Source of the DNA: CAZVCG01 sp964626265
Lineage (GTDB): Bacteria > Pseudomonadota > Alphaproteobacteria > UBA9219
NCBI GenBank assembly: GCA_964626265.1
Contig: CAZVCG010000008.1
Location: forward strand, 1-56,869
Direction of reading: 5' to 3'
DNA length: 56,869 bases
The notes under the pieces: model-generated
Seen by the model: the letters and a program-made list of their open reading frames with translations, nothing else
Told to the model about the DNA's origin: nothing
The model's database searches: none
Program-made: the position numbers and the translations under genes
Part shown: in pieces, positions 27,438 through 36,170 of the stretch
Numbering within the stretch: the first letter of the stretch is position 1
Layout of the letters: every line of letters begins with the position of its first letter

Positions 27438-28703
27438 TCAATCCTTTAGCGCTTTAGCGGCGGCGGATTGCCACACCGTGAGCAAGTCTTCACCCAAAAC
27501 ATCAACCCATCCGGCGATGTATTTTTTACTGTGTTCAATGGCGGCGGCGTACATGTTTTGCTGTAAACCCGGCGAGGCGGTGAATTCCCGCAGCGCATCG
27601 GCCCACGCATCGGCTCCGCCGTCGACGACAATCATGGCGGGCGTATTGTTGAACAACTTGGCGACGCCGCTTTTCTCCGCGACGAGAACGGGGCAGCCGG
27701 ATGTCATCGCCTCAACGCCCGCCATGCTGCGAATCTCGACTTCCGAGCAGAGCGCAAGCGCGTCCACGCTGGCGTAAAGCTTGGCGAGGTCCTCGGGCGC
27801 GACGAAACCGGGGACGCTGGCATGATCGCCGAGGCGGCGCTTCACGTCGTCCATCGCGGGGCCGATGCCGGCGGTGATGAGATGCAGCGGCATGCCTTCC
27901 GCGATCAGTTTTTCCATCGCTTCAATCAGCGTGTAGATGTTTTTACCCACGTCTACGCGGCCTACGAACAGAACGGCGATGCGGCCTTCCGGGATGCCGT
28001 ATTTTTCGTTGATCGCGGCGCGGTTGCGCTGGTGCGGGCCGAACATCGCGCGGTCGACGCCAAGCCGCATGTTGTGAACGTTGTCGCGGCCCAAAATATC
28101 TTCGGCCAGTTTGCGGTCTTCATCACGGCAGACAAGCGCGGCTTTGCATGCGCGCACATGCTGTTTAAGGCGGTTTTCCATTTTCCAGCCTTGGCGTTCG
28201 GGGAGTTTCAAGTCTTGGACGAGGAAGCGCGAGAACTTGTTGCCGCCGAACATTCGTTCGATGGTGTGTTGCGTGAAAATGCGCGCGTAAGACGGCGTGT
28301 CGGTATGGAACGAGGTGACAAGCGGAATGCCGTACTTTTTGCTGACTCGCTCGGCTGTGCGGGCGAAAGCGAAAAAGCCGTCGGTCGTGTGCAACACGTC
28401 GAAGTGGCGGAGTTCCTGCGCGAGCTTGAAATGATAGGGCGCGAGATCGGTATGATCCGGCACATAGGGTAAAAACTTGAGATTTGCCGTGCTGAACACG
28501 GGCGGGAGCTGACGTATTTTAGAGCGCGGTCCAAGCGTTTCCGTCATCTCTGGGCCGGAGAAATAAACCGTCAAGTCGAGCAAAAGATTGCTTTCGGCGG
28601 CGGCTTTGGCCAGCCGTTCCCAGCCTTTGACGTGGCCGCCGGATTTTGGCGAACGGGGAAGGTCGATCAAGGCGGCGACGCGGAGGCGATTCGTGTTAAT
28701 CAT
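27438..28703 (-). CDS. Family 4 glycosyltransferase
   Basis: A 421-residue GT-B retaining glycosyltransferase. The acceptor half carries ALIDLPRSPKSGGHVKG near residue 11 and SFHTDTPSYARIF near residue 127. The donor half carries VLFVGRVDVGKNIYTLIEAM near residue 241 and the nucleotide-sugar motif E-I-R-S-M-A-G-V-E followed by AMTSGCPVLVAE near residue 340. It is resembling in outline the alpha-glucosyl/mannosyl transferases of glycolipid synthesis. Paired with the downstream PIG-L deacetylase, which suggests synthesis of an amino-sugar glycolipid or glycoconjugate. Substrates unknown. Confidence 0.83.
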   Translation of the reverse strand: MINTNRLRVAALIDLPRSPKSGGHVKGWERLAKAAAESNLLLDLTVYFSGPEMTETLGPRSKIRQLPPVFSTANLKFLPYVPDHTDLAPYHFKLAQELRHFDVLHTTDGFFAFARTAERVSKKYGIPLVTSFHTDTPSYARIFTQHTIERMFGGNKFSRFLVQDLKLPERQGWKMENRLKQHVRACKAALVCRDEDRKLAEDILGRDNVHNMRLGVDRAMFGPHQRNRAAINEKYGIPEGRIAVLFVGRVDVGKNIYTLIEAMEKLIAEGMPLHLITAGIGPAMDDVKRRLGDHASVPGFVAPEDLAKLYASVDALALCSEVEIRSMAGVEAMTSGCPVLVAEKSGVAKLFNNTPAMIVVDGGADAWADALREFTASPGLQQNMYAAAIEHSKKYIAGWVDVLGEDLLTVWQSAAAKALKD

Positions 28704-28776
28704 CAGTGCAATCTAGGCTTCGTTTTTACGAGGACAGCGTGTATGTAGAACTGTTCGCGTCCGAAGGCAATTTTCC

Positions 28777-30402
28777 ATGACCTACATCCTGTTACAAGCC
28801 GGAAAACGAATCGCTCTCTCGATGGGCGTGTTGGCCATATTGGGCGTTCAGGGCGTGGCGGCGGGCACGGCGCTCGAGCGCAAACAAGAATTGCCTGGCA
28901 AGTCGGAAGACGTGATTTCATTCGGCGATCTTTGGGATAGCGCTAGCGATCTGCTGCCTTCGTTTTCGTCTTCCGACAGGCAAAACTATAAAAACGCCGC
29001 GCCGGAATCGCTCAAAAGCGTTACGAAAGCCGCGCCAGCAGAGGCCAAGCAGAGTGAACCGAAAACCATTGAAGCCAAGCGCATCGAGGAAAAACCTATC
29101 GAAGCCAAGCAGCTCGACAAAGCCGCCGAAAAACCGCCTGCGCCTTACAAGGTCTATCCGTCGCCTTACGTGCCCGATGAAATGTCGGTGAGTCAGCCAA
29201 TGTCTCCGGCTATGGATCCGATGCAGGAAATGGCAGCCCAGATGGCGGCGCAAGTTCCTGCGCAAGCTTCTCCTCAGGCCCCACAGCTTGTCGGGCCGCA
29301 GGATGTCAAGCCCATGGGGCCGCCTCCGCTGACCGGGCCCGCGACCGTGCCTGTCACCGGCATGAGCCGACAGCTTTTCCCGATTTTCCCCTTGAACGCG
29401 CCGCCTGACATGCCGCCCCAAATGCTGCCCGTGGCCGTCAACCGCAATCTGGAAACGGATCAATCCATGATATCGCGGGCGATCATCGCCGTTCACGATC
29501 TGTCGCGCAACGCGAGCGAATCCCTTACGACGATCACGACGCTCGCGGGCGCGGAGAACGAAAATACGCTCATCATCGCGCCGCAATTCCCGCTCGAAAT
29601 CGACATTGCGCGCTTCATGCCGTATCTGCCGGATAAAGGCCAAGCCATCGCGCGCTGGCCCGTAAGCCGCAACAGCGGCTGGCAAACTGGCGAGGATTCG
29701 ATCGCCAAGCCTCCTTTCAAAGGGATCAGCTCGTTCACGGCGCTTGATTTGCTTTTGCTTATGCTGGCGGACAGGGACAGGTTTCCGGCCTTGCAACAGG
29801 TCGTGCTGGTCGGGCACGGCGTCGGCGGCGATTTTGTCCAGCGCTACGCCGCCGTTGGCCAAGCGCCCGATATTCTCGCAAAGCAAGGGCTTCCGGTTCG
29901 TTTTCTCGCCGCGAACGCGTCGTCGTATTTATATCTGACGTCGGTACGTCCTTCGCCGGTTGCCGCCAACTTCACCATGGCCGACACGACGCAATGTCCG
30001 AACGTGACGCATTATCCCTACGGTTTGGCCAATCTTGTGCCGTATGCGCGGCGCAGCGGGCCAGAAGCAATACGCTTGCGCTATACCGAACGGCGCGTGA
30101 TGTATTTGCTTAGCGAAAATATCGTGAACGATCCTTATCTCGACAACGATTGCGCCGCCATGGCGCAAGGCAAAGACCGTCTATCCCGAGGCCGAAATTA
30201 TGAACGCTATCTGCGCGTGAGCTTCGGCGAGGCGGCGGAGAGATCGCAGAGCTTTACACTGGTGCCACAAGCCGGATACGACCCCGTGGCCCTGCTCGGC
30301 TCCTATTGCGGGATGGCGATGCTTTTCGGGGACGGAACGTGCGCGACCAGCATGATTGGCAAAGAGAGCGTGGAAAACAAGCCAAAATTGGGCAATTATT
30401 AA
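28777..30402 (+). CDS. Secreted protein with Ala/Pro/Lys linker and nucleophile-less alpha/beta-hydrolase-like domain
   Basis: A 541-residue protein I cannot assign to a named family. Residues 1-30 look like a signal peptide (hydrophobic core, VAAG). Residues about 65-200 are low complexity: Glu/Lys/Ala repeats such as EAKRIEEKPIEAKQ, then Pro/Met/Gln-rich sequence. Residues about 225-520 look like an alpha/beta-hydrolase: AIIAVHDLSRNASES, then the strand-turn-helix VVLVGHGVGGDFVQRY, where the nucleophile position is Gly348 (G-H-G-V-G) instead of Ser, and four cysteines in the last third. It may be a noncatalytic binding protein or use another residue. It is divergent from the GT4 gene across 73 bases. 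Confidence 0.65.
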   Translation: MTYILLQAGKRIALSMGVLAILGVQGVAAGTALERKQELPGKSEDVISFGDLWDSASDLLPSFSSSDRQNYKNAAPESLKSVTKAAPAEAKQSEPKTIEAKRIEEKPIEAKQLDKAAEKPPAPYKVYPSPYVPDEMSVSQPMSPAMDPMQEMAAQMAAQVPAQASPQAPQLVGPQDVKPMGPPPLTGPATVPVTGMSRQLFPIFPLNAPPDMPPQMLPVAVNRNLETDQSMISRAIIAVHDLSRNASESLTTITTLAGAENENTLIIAPQFPLEIDIARFMPYLPDKGQAIARWPVSRNSGWQTGEDSIAKPPFKGISSFTALDLLLLMLADRDRFPALQQVVLVGHGVGGDFVQRYAAVGQAPDILAKQGLPVRFLAANASSYLYLTSVRPSPVAANFTMADTTQCPNVTHYPYGLANLVPYARRSGPEAIRLRYTERRVMYLLSENIVNDPYLDNDCAAMAQGKDRLSRGRNYERYLRVSFGEAAERSQSFTLVPQAGYDPVALLGSYCGMAMLFGDGTCATSMIGKESVENKPKLGNY

Positions 30403-30429
30403 GTATTTGGTGACAATTAGCCTTTTCTT

Positions 30430-30462
30430 TTAAGAGGATGCTAAGGTTTCTCTTGCATTATA
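30430..30462 (+). promoter_or_regulatory. CtrA-like box and -10 element upstream of divK
   Basis: TTAA-GAGGATG-CTAA (30430-30444) is one base off the TTAA-N7-TTAA CtrA consensus. Twelve bases later comes ATTATA (30457-30462) as a likely -10. The box covers the -35 position, as in CtrA-activated promoters. The same box-to-minus-10 distance occurs at both flp genes in this window. Confidence 0.6.
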
Positions 30463-30489
30463 AACGGCCTTTGCTTTGATTGATAAATC

Positions 30490-30882
30490 ATGAACGCGCC
30501 TAACGCCAAGCTTGTTTTGATCGTTGAGGATAACGACCTCAACATGAAGCTCTTCCGTGATCTGCTGGAGGCTAACGGCTATCGCACGCTTCATACGCGC
30601 GAAGGTCTCGAAGTGCCGGAACTTGTACGCAAGAACAAGCCCGACCTGATCCTTATGGATATACAATTGCCGGAGATATCCGGTCTTGAAGTCACGCGCA
30701 TGTTGAAGGCCGATGACGAGTTGAAACATATTCCCGTTATCGCCGTCACGGCGTTCGCCATGAAAGGCGACGAGGAAAAAATACGCGCGGGCGGTTGCGA
30801 AGCATATCTGTCAAAGCCCATCGCGGTCGGCGAGTTTATCGCGACGGTCAAAGGCATTATTGAACGGGAGCCTGTGGCGTAG
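30490..30882 (+). CDS. divK: Single-domain response regulator DivK
   Basis: A 130-residue receiver domain without output domain, as in Caulobacter DivK (cell-cycle and polarity signalling with PleC and DivJ). The acidic pocket is VEDND (Glu13, Asp14), the phosphoacceptor Asp57 in LILMDIQLPE, the switch Thr in AVTAFAMKGD, and the conserved Lys in LSKPIAVGEF. It sits 9 bases before pleD, the typical alphaproteobacterial order. In Caulobacter phosphorylated DivK lowers CtrA activity, so the CtrA-like box in its own promoter suggests a feedback loop; whether it holds here is inference. Confidence 0.9.
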   Translation: MNAPNAKLVLIVEDNDLNMKLFRDLLEANGYRTLHTREGLEVPELVRKNKPDLILMDIQLPEISGLEVTRMLKADDELKHIPVIAVTAFAMKGDEEKIRAGGCEAYLSKPIAVGEFIATVKGIIEREPVA

Positions 30883-30891
30883 GGGCATACA

Positions 30892-32268
30892 ATGTCGGCA
30901 CGCATACTTGTCGTTGATGACAATCCCCTGAACGTCAAGCTTTTGGCCGCCAAACTGGCCAAGGACTATTACGAAGTCATCACCGCCGAAAACGGTTTCG
31001 ACGCGCTCCGCATGGCCGTGGACGAACAGCCTGATTTGATCCTGCTCGACATCATGATGCCGGAGATCGACGGTTTCGAGGTGTGCAAGCGCTTAAAGGC
31101 CGATGGCGTGACCAAGCACATCCCCATCGTCATGGTGACGGCGCTTTCTGACGTTGCTGACAGAGTACGCGGCCTTGAGGCCGGCGCGGACGATTTTCTG
31201 ACCAAGCCGATCAACGACGTGGCGCTCATGGCGCGTGTGCGTTCGCTTTTGCGGCTTAAGCGCATCATGGATGAATGGCGGCTTCGCGCGGATACGGCGG
31301 AGATGTTCTCTATCCCGATTGCTTTAGAAGACGGTTCTGCCATGGATCAAGGCGGGCGCGTTCTGCTTGTGGAAGACAACGGCAACGAGGCGCGAACGGT
31401 CAACAGCCACCTGTCGTCAATAGGACTAGACGTTGTTCATATGGCAGACGTAGCCGAGGCCTTGATTGAAACTCAAAGCGGGATATTCGATCTGGTTATG
31501 GTCAGCCTTAATCTCCAAAACCAAGACGGCTTGGCTTTCTGCGGCCAGGTACGGGCGCGGGAGACGACGCGCACATTGCCCATTCTTTTGATGGCGATGG
31601 CGAACGAAATCGATCTTGTAGCCAAGGGCCTCGATCTCGGCGCGAACGATTATCTGCTGCGGCCCTTGGAGGGCAGCGAGATGATCGCCCGCGTGCGCAC
31701 GCAGCTCCAGCAAAAGCGGCATTATGATCGCCTGCGCAAGAATTACGAGCAAAGCCTTGCGATGGCGTTGGTCGATCCGCTTACGGGCGCGTTCAACCGC
31801 AGGTATCTCGACATTCACTTGCCGCGTCTTTTCGCTCGCTGCCGCGCGGCGCAAAAGCCGGTTTCTATCCTTTACCTCGATCTCGATCATTTCAAAAACA
31901 TCAACGATACGCATGGACATCCGGCAGGCGACGCGGTGCTGAAAGAAGTCGTCAATCGCATTACGCAAAGCCTGCGGCCGCAGGATTTGGTCGTGCGCTT
32001 GGGCGGCGAGGAATTCGCGGCTGTCCTGCCGGAAATCGAGCACAAAACGGCATTGAACGTCGGCGAGCGTTTGCGCCTTGCCGTTGCGGCTTCGCCTGTC
32101 GTTGCGCAGGGTGGGCTTGAAATTCCCGTTACAATCAGCATCGGGGCGGCATCCGCCGAGGCCGAATTGTCCGAGCCGCCCGGCAAGGTTCTTGGCCGCG
32201 CGGATAACGCGTTGCTCAAAGCCAAGCAAACGGGCCGCAATAAGGTCGTTGGCGATGAAGCTCAGTAA
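30892..32268 (+). CDS. pleD: Diguanylate cyclase response regulator PleD
   Basis: A 458-residue protein making cyclic di-GMP. Receiver 1 (about 1-125) has DD9-10, phosphoacceptor Asp53 in LLDIMMPEIDG, and FLTKPIND. Receiver 2 (about 155-275) is degenerate: the acceptor position reads VSLNLQN, as expected for the dimerisation adaptor of PleD. The GGDEF domain (about 290-455) has DPLTGAFNRRYLD, the active motif GGEEF, and the inhibitory site RPQD five residues ahead of it. It is therefore predicted active and product-inhibited. Cotranscribed with divK. In Caulobacter it drives flagellum loss and stalk growth; here it may regulate polysaccharide and pili. Confidence 0.93.
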   Translation: MSARILVVDDNPLNVKLLAAKLAKDYYEVITAENGFDALRMAVDEQPDLILLDIMMPEIDGFEVCKRLKADGVTKHIPIVMVTALSDVADRVRGLEAGADDFLTKPINDVALMARVRSLLRLKRIMDEWRLRADTAEMFSIPIALEDGSAMDQGGRVLLVEDNGNEARTVNSHLSSIGLDVVHMADVAEALIETQSGIFDLVMVSLNLQNQDGLAFCGQVRARETTRTLPILLMAMANEIDLVAKGLDLGANDYLLRPLEGSEMIARVRTQLQQKRHYDRLRKNYEQSLAMALVDPLTGAFNRRYLDIHLPRLFARCRAAQKPVSILYLDLDHFKNINDTHGHPAGDAVLKEVVNRITQSLRPQDLVVRLGGEEFAAVLPEIEHKTALNVGERLRLAVAASPVVAQGGLEIPVTISIGAASAEAELSEPPGKVLGRADNALLKAKQTGRNKVVGDEAQ

Positions 32269-32566
32269 ATCGTACGCCTTATGCGCGGCTGTAGTCTTTT
32301 TGACAGGCATAACGCCAGTGTTTGCTTCCGATAAATCCGGCGATTTGTTTCAGGATTACGGCATGGGGCCAGAGAACAGGCCGCCTGTGTCGAGCGATTA
32401 CTATCGCGGCGAGGAGACGGTGACGCCAAGCTCCGTGCCGATAGTTCCTCAAGGCGGCATGTACGGCAGCGCGCGGGAGATGGAAACGCCGCTTCCAGAC
32501 GACATGCTCAAGCCGCGGCAAGTCGATGCTCCGAAGTATAAGCTATACGAGTATCCTCAAAAATAA
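32255..32566 (+). CDS. Small secreted protein of unknown function, coupled to pleD
   Basis: A 103-residue protein. Its ATG (32255) lies inside the end of pleD, overlapping by 14 bases in another frame, so it is probably translated by coupling. Residues 1-25 are a signal peptide (LCAAVVFLTG core, PVFAS end). The mature part is short, rich in Pro, Tyr, Asp and Glu, without cysteines or membrane segments (for example DYGMGPENRPPVSSDYY). I recognise no family. Its position in the divK-pleD operon hints at a periplasmic or envelope role timed with the cell cycle, which is inference only. Confidence 0.65.
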   Translation: MKLSKSYALCAAVVFLTGITPVFASDKSGDLFQDYGMGPENRPPVSSDYYRGEETVTPSSVPIVPQGGMYGSAREMETPLPDDMLKPRQVDAPKYKLYEYPQK

Positions 32567-32651
32567 CCCTATAATATTAAATGATTGCAAGTCTTATCAG
32601 ACGGCTGTTTTAGGCTGACAAACCTGTCACAAAACGCTATCACCGTGCCCC

Positions 32652-34259
32652 ATGGCCAGTAACGATAAAAGAGATTTGATCGAACGCCGCAGGACGTTCG
32701 CGATCATCGCGCATCCGGACGCCGGTAAAACGACGTTGACGGAAAAGCTGCTTTTGTTCGGAGGCGCGATCCAGATGGCGGGCGCGGTCAAGGCGCGCGG
32801 CGAGCAACGGCGTGCGCGTTCGGACTGGATGAAGGTGGAGCGTGAGCGTGGCATCTCGGTGACTGCCTCGGTCATGAGCTTCGATTATGCCGATTGCAGC
32901 TTTAATCTCGTCGATACGCCGGGCCACGAAGATTTTTCCGAGGACACCTATCGCACATTAACCGCCGTCGACAGCGCAGTGATGGTCATCGACGCCGCCA
33001 AGGGCATCGAAAGCCAGACGCGCAAATTGTTCGAAGTTTGCCGCCTGCGCGACGTGCCGATCATCACGTTCGTCAACAAGATGGACCGCGAGGCTCGCGA
33101 CCCGTTCGATCTGCTCAGCGAGATCGAGGAAACGCTGGCGCTTGACGTGACGCCCGCCAGTTGGCCCATCGGCATGGGGCGCGATTTTAAGGGGTGCTAT
33201 GACCTGTTGCGCGACCGCTTGATCCTTATGGACCGCACGCAAGGCAATCGCGTAAGCGAAGGCATCGCGTGCGAGGGCCTCAACGACCCAAAACTCAATG
33301 AACTCGTCGGCGAGGATTTCGCGAACAAACTGCGCGAAGATGTGGAAATGGTGCGCGGTTTGTGCAAGCCGTTCGATCCCAAGGCCTATCGCGAGGGACA
33401 CCTTACGCCCATCTACTTCGGCAGCGCGATCAACAATTTCGGCGTTCGCGAATTGCTTTTGGGTCTTGCCGAACACGCGCCGTCGCCGCGCCCCCAAAAA
33501 GGCGATCCGCGCACGGTTGATCCGCGCGAGGACAAGGTCACGGGCTTCGTGTTCAAGATTCAGGCGAACATGGATCCGAACCATCGCGATCGTATTGCAT
33601 TTGTGCGTTTGTGCTCCGGCCACTACAAGCGCGGCATGAAGCTCTTCCACGGACGCAGCGGCAAGATGATGGCGATCAACAACGCCGTGCTGTTTCTGGC
33701 GCGCGACCGCGAAGTGGCAGAAGACGCTTTTGCGGGCGACATCATGGGTATCCCGAACCACGGCACGTTGCGCATAGGCGATACGCTGACGGAGGGCGAG
33801 GCGCTGAACTTCGTAGGCGTGCCGAGCTTCGCGCCGGAGCTTTTGCAACGCGTTCACATCGGCGATCCGATGAAGGTCAAGCATATGCGCCGCGCGCTTG
33901 AGCATTTTGCGGAAGAGGGCGCGAGTCAGGTTTTCAAACCCCTATCGGGTGGCGAATGGATTGTGGGCGTTGTTGGGCAACTGCAATTCGAGGTGCTAGC
34001 CGCGCGCATGGGTGCGGAATACGGCCTTCCGGCGAGCTTTGAAGACGCGGGCATCACGGCGGCGCGCTGGATCGAAGCGCCGGATACTGCGACTTTGAAG
34101 GCTTTCACGGATAAAAACCACATGAGCCTCGCCGAAGATCACGACGGCGCGCTCGTGTTTTTGGCCCGCAACGCGTGGCACCTAAACCGCGCTATGGAGG
34201 AAAATCCGGAGCTTAAGTTCCTCAAGGCGCGGGAACAGCATAGGTTTAGTCCTCAGTAG
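32652..34259 (+). CDS. prfC: Peptide chain release factor 3
   Basis: A 535-residue translational GTPase that recycles RF1/RF2 after termination. GTPase motifs are AHPDAGKTTLTEKLL (G1), DTPGHEDFSEDTYRTL (G3) and VNKMDRE (G4), followed by beta-barrel domain II and the RF3-specific C-terminal domain (VGVVGQLQFEVLAARM). Length and order match E. coli RF3 (529 residues). It stands alone, with no clear terminator on either side. Confidence 0.95.
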   Translation: MASNDKRDLIERRRTFAIIAHPDAGKTTLTEKLLLFGGAIQMAGAVKARGEQRRARSDWMKVERERGISVTASVMSFDYADCSFNLVDTPGHEDFSEDTYRTLTAVDSAVMVIDAAKGIESQTRKLFEVCRLRDVPIITFVNKMDREARDPFDLLSEIEETLALDVTPASWPIGMGRDFKGCYDLLRDRLILMDRTQGNRVSEGIACEGLNDPKLNELVGEDFANKLREDVEMVRGLCKPFDPKAYREGHLTPIYFGSAINNFGVRELLLGLAEHAPSPRPQKGDPRTVDPREDKVTGFVFKIQANMDPNHRDRIAFVRLCSGHYKRGMKLFHGRSGKMMAINNAVLFLARDREVAEDAFAGDIMGIPNHGTLRIGDTLTEGEALNFVGVPSFAPELLQRVHIGDPMKVKHMRRALEHFAEEGASQVFKPLSGGEWIVGVVGQLQFEVLAARMGAEYGLPASFEDAGITAARWIEAPDTATLKAFTDKNHMSLAEDHDGALVFLARNAWHLNRAMEENPELKFLKAREQHRFSPQ

Positions 34260-34356
34260 CTATTTGTGGTAGATGTAATTATAGGCACGAATCCTTTGCT
34301 TTGATAGCCTTTCTTTTGTACGGTAGCTCGTCGATAGCTTTCGGAGGAGGTCCCAC

Positions 34357-35688
34357 GTGAGAAATTTTACGGTGTTGTTGACTGTCTTATCTGTGTTTCT
34401 TGGCTATGCTGCATGGGCCGGGCAGCTGTTTCCGCCAAAAAATGCGGATGCCCATAACAGATGTCCAAAAGGCACTGTCTTGGTATGGGAAGACGATAGC
34501 GTGATATGCGGTGCGGCAAATATTCTTGGCACAACGGCCACAACGACAAGTCCGCAACGTATAGATGACCCGACAACAGGGTTGGTTAGTCTGGAACCTG
34601 CGTCCATCGGCGTTGTGATATCCGGTAGCGAAAAATTGCGCGTGACGGCAACGGGAAGCGTCGGTATTGGGACGACAGCGCCATCCAATTTGCTGCAAAT
34701 CACGGCGACGAACGAAGATGGAATCATGATGGTTACGAACAGCAACACCTCCCATCATGATCCTGCCATATACATGTATCGTTCCCGTGGGAACGTTTCG
34801 CTTCCTCTGGCGACGCGCGATGGCGATCATTTGGGAGAGTGGTGGTCGACAGGCCACGATGGGTCCCGCTATTATCAGTCTGCCATCATCCTGATGACTG
34901 GGGATGGCAATGCGAGCGCTGGAACGGTTCCGGGAAGAATTATATTCGGGACAACGAAAAACGGGGAAATGTGGTCAACAGAGCGCATGCGTATAACCAA
35001 TGACGGGAAAATAGGCATTGGAACCACAAATCCGCAGAGCTTTATGCACTTATATTCCACCCAGAACGCCTACGTTAATTTGAGACTTGAATCGGCAAGC
35101 TCTTCGGGAATCTTTGGAGATCCTCAAATTGAATTTGTATCTCGAAGCTCCAATTTCAGCATAGGCGCAAACGATGAAGACAGATATTTGTTCATTGCCG
35201 ATGAGCTAGCCTTGAATTCTTGGGGAACATATGGCGTACAACGGGTGCACATCGACGCTAACGGCAACGTTGGTATCGGTACGAATAACCCGGTTCAGCG
35301 GCTGGATGTTTATGGATCTGTACGCGCATTGGGGCCTGCGTGCTTAACCTCAGACAAGCGATTGAAAGATGACGTTAAGCCGATAGAGTTCTCAGGACTT
35401 GAAAAAATTGCTCGTTTGAAGCCGGTGTCCTTTATATGGAAAAAGCCAGTGGACGATAGCATGAAGGGAGAGCAGTTCGGGTTCGTCGCTCAGGATGTCG
35501 AGCCAATTTTACCCCAAATAGTTCAAACGGCTCCAAATGAAGAGAAGATTAAGAGCCTGAAATACGATGAGTTCATCCCTGTTTTGACAAAAGCTGTGCA
35601 GGAACTCAAAGAGAGAAACGAAGCGCTGCAAGCGGTTGTTGAGAAACAAGAAAAGGAAATTCAAAACCTGAAAGAAAGCATAAAGTAA
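34357..35688 (+). CDS. Secreted fibre-like protein with C-terminal S74 intramolecular chaperone
   Basis: A 443-residue protein starting with GTG behind a perfect GGAGGAGG. A signal peptide (residues 1-21) is followed by a Cys-containing segment, then beta-rich repeats marked by SVGIGTTAPSNLLQI, KIGIGTTNPQSFMHL and NVGIGTNNPVQRLDV. The C-terminus is a peptidase S74 domain as in phage tail spikes: TSDKRLKDDVKPI holds the Ser and Lys that self-cleave, and GFVAQDVEPILPQIV and KYDEFIPVLTKAVQEL follow, ending in a coiled coil. Such domains fold trimeric fibres and then cut themselves off. No other phage gene is near, so a cellular surface fibre is likely; its ligand is unknown. Confidence 0.8.
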   Translation: MRNFTVLLTVLSVFLGYAAWAGQLFPPKNADAHNRCPKGTVLVWEDDSVICGAANILGTTATTTSPQRIDDPTTGLVSLEPASIGVVISGSEKLRVTATGSVGIGTTAPSNLLQITATNEDGIMMVTNSNTSHHDPAIYMYRSRGNVSLPLATRDGDHLGEWWSTGHDGSRYYQSAIILMTGDGNASAGTVPGRIIFGTTKNGEMWSTERMRITNDGKIGIGTTNPQSFMHLYSTQNAYVNLRLESASSSGIFGDPQIEFVSRSSNFSIGANDEDRYLFIADELALNSWGTYGVQRVHIDANGNVGIGTNNPVQRLDVYGSVRALGPACLTSDKRLKDDVKPIEFSGLEKIARLKPVSFIWKKPVDDSMKGEQFGFVAQDVEPILPQIVQTAPNEEKIKSLKYDEFIPVLTKAVQELKERNEALQAVVEKQEKEIQNLKESIK

Positions 35689-35809
35689 GTTTCTAGAAAG
35701 GAAAGCTTTTTTCCGCCGCTAACCGGCGCATAATGCATTATGAAAGCGCGAGAACAGCATCGGTTTGGATCGTAAATCCAACGAAAACGTTTCGAATCTC
35801 GAAGTATCG

Positions 35810-35842
35810 TTAATAGTCCTTTCAGGGATCTTGTAGCATAAT
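35810..35842 (+). promoter_or_regulatory. CtrA-like box and -10 element of the first flp gene
   Basis: TTAA-TAGTCCT-TTCA (35810-35824) is followed after exactly 12 bases by CATAAT (35837-35842), and the start codon lies 31 bases beyond the end of that hexamer. The layout is identical at the second flp gene, which supports a shared regulator such as CtrA. Confidence 0.55.
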
Positions 35843-35872
35843 GCTGGATGACGCTAATAGAAGGCGGTGCAT

Positions 35873-36031
35873 ATGTTTTTTCGTTTTATGCGTGAAGACA
35901 ACGGCGCAACGGCGATTGAATACGCTTTGATCGCGGCGTTGATTGCTATGGCTATTGTGGCGACGTTGCCGCTGGTCGGCGGCTCGTTGCGTGGGGCGTT
36001 TCAGACGGTTTCGGACGCTTTTTCGCGTTAG
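35873..36031 (+). CDS. Flp-type IVb pilin
   Basis: A 52-residue pilin precursor, too short for most gene finders. The prepilin motif is clear: short basic/acidic leader MFFRFMREDNG, cleavage after Gly11, then ATAIEYALIAALIAMAIVA with Glu and Tyr at mature positions 5 and 6. The remainder is a single hydrophobic helix and a short polar tail. Flp pilins are assembled by Tad machinery into adhesive pili; no tad/cpa genes are in this window. A terminator follows, and a second, different pilin lies 200 bases downstream. Confidence 0.87.
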   Translation: MFFRFMREDNGATAIEYALIAALIAMAIVATLPLVGGSLRGAFQTVSDAFSR

Positions 36032-36091
36032 TTCGCTGTCAAGGCTTATGACGCGCTTGCCTTAACGCTTGTCCGCAAAGGGTTTCATTTC

Positions 36092-36121
36092 AACGCCGCC
36101 GTTTTGGCGGCGTTTTGTTTT
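36092..36121 (+). terminator. Rho-independent terminator after the first flp gene
   Basis: AACGCCGCC (36092-36100), loop GTTTT, GGCGGCGTT (36106-36114), then a T-rich tail TTGTTTT. It isolates the first pilin transcript from the second, which has its own promoter. Confidence 0.87.
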
Positions 36122-36170
36122 GGCATTCGCGCGATAACGTTTTGAATTCCGTAGAAAATTGATGGCATAG

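Noticed and set aside
28918..29886. 322-codon minus-strand frame opposite the secreted hydrolase-like gene
   Set aside because: Arg/His-rich translation typical of an antisense frame; the plus-strand gene has a signal peptide and coherent composition.
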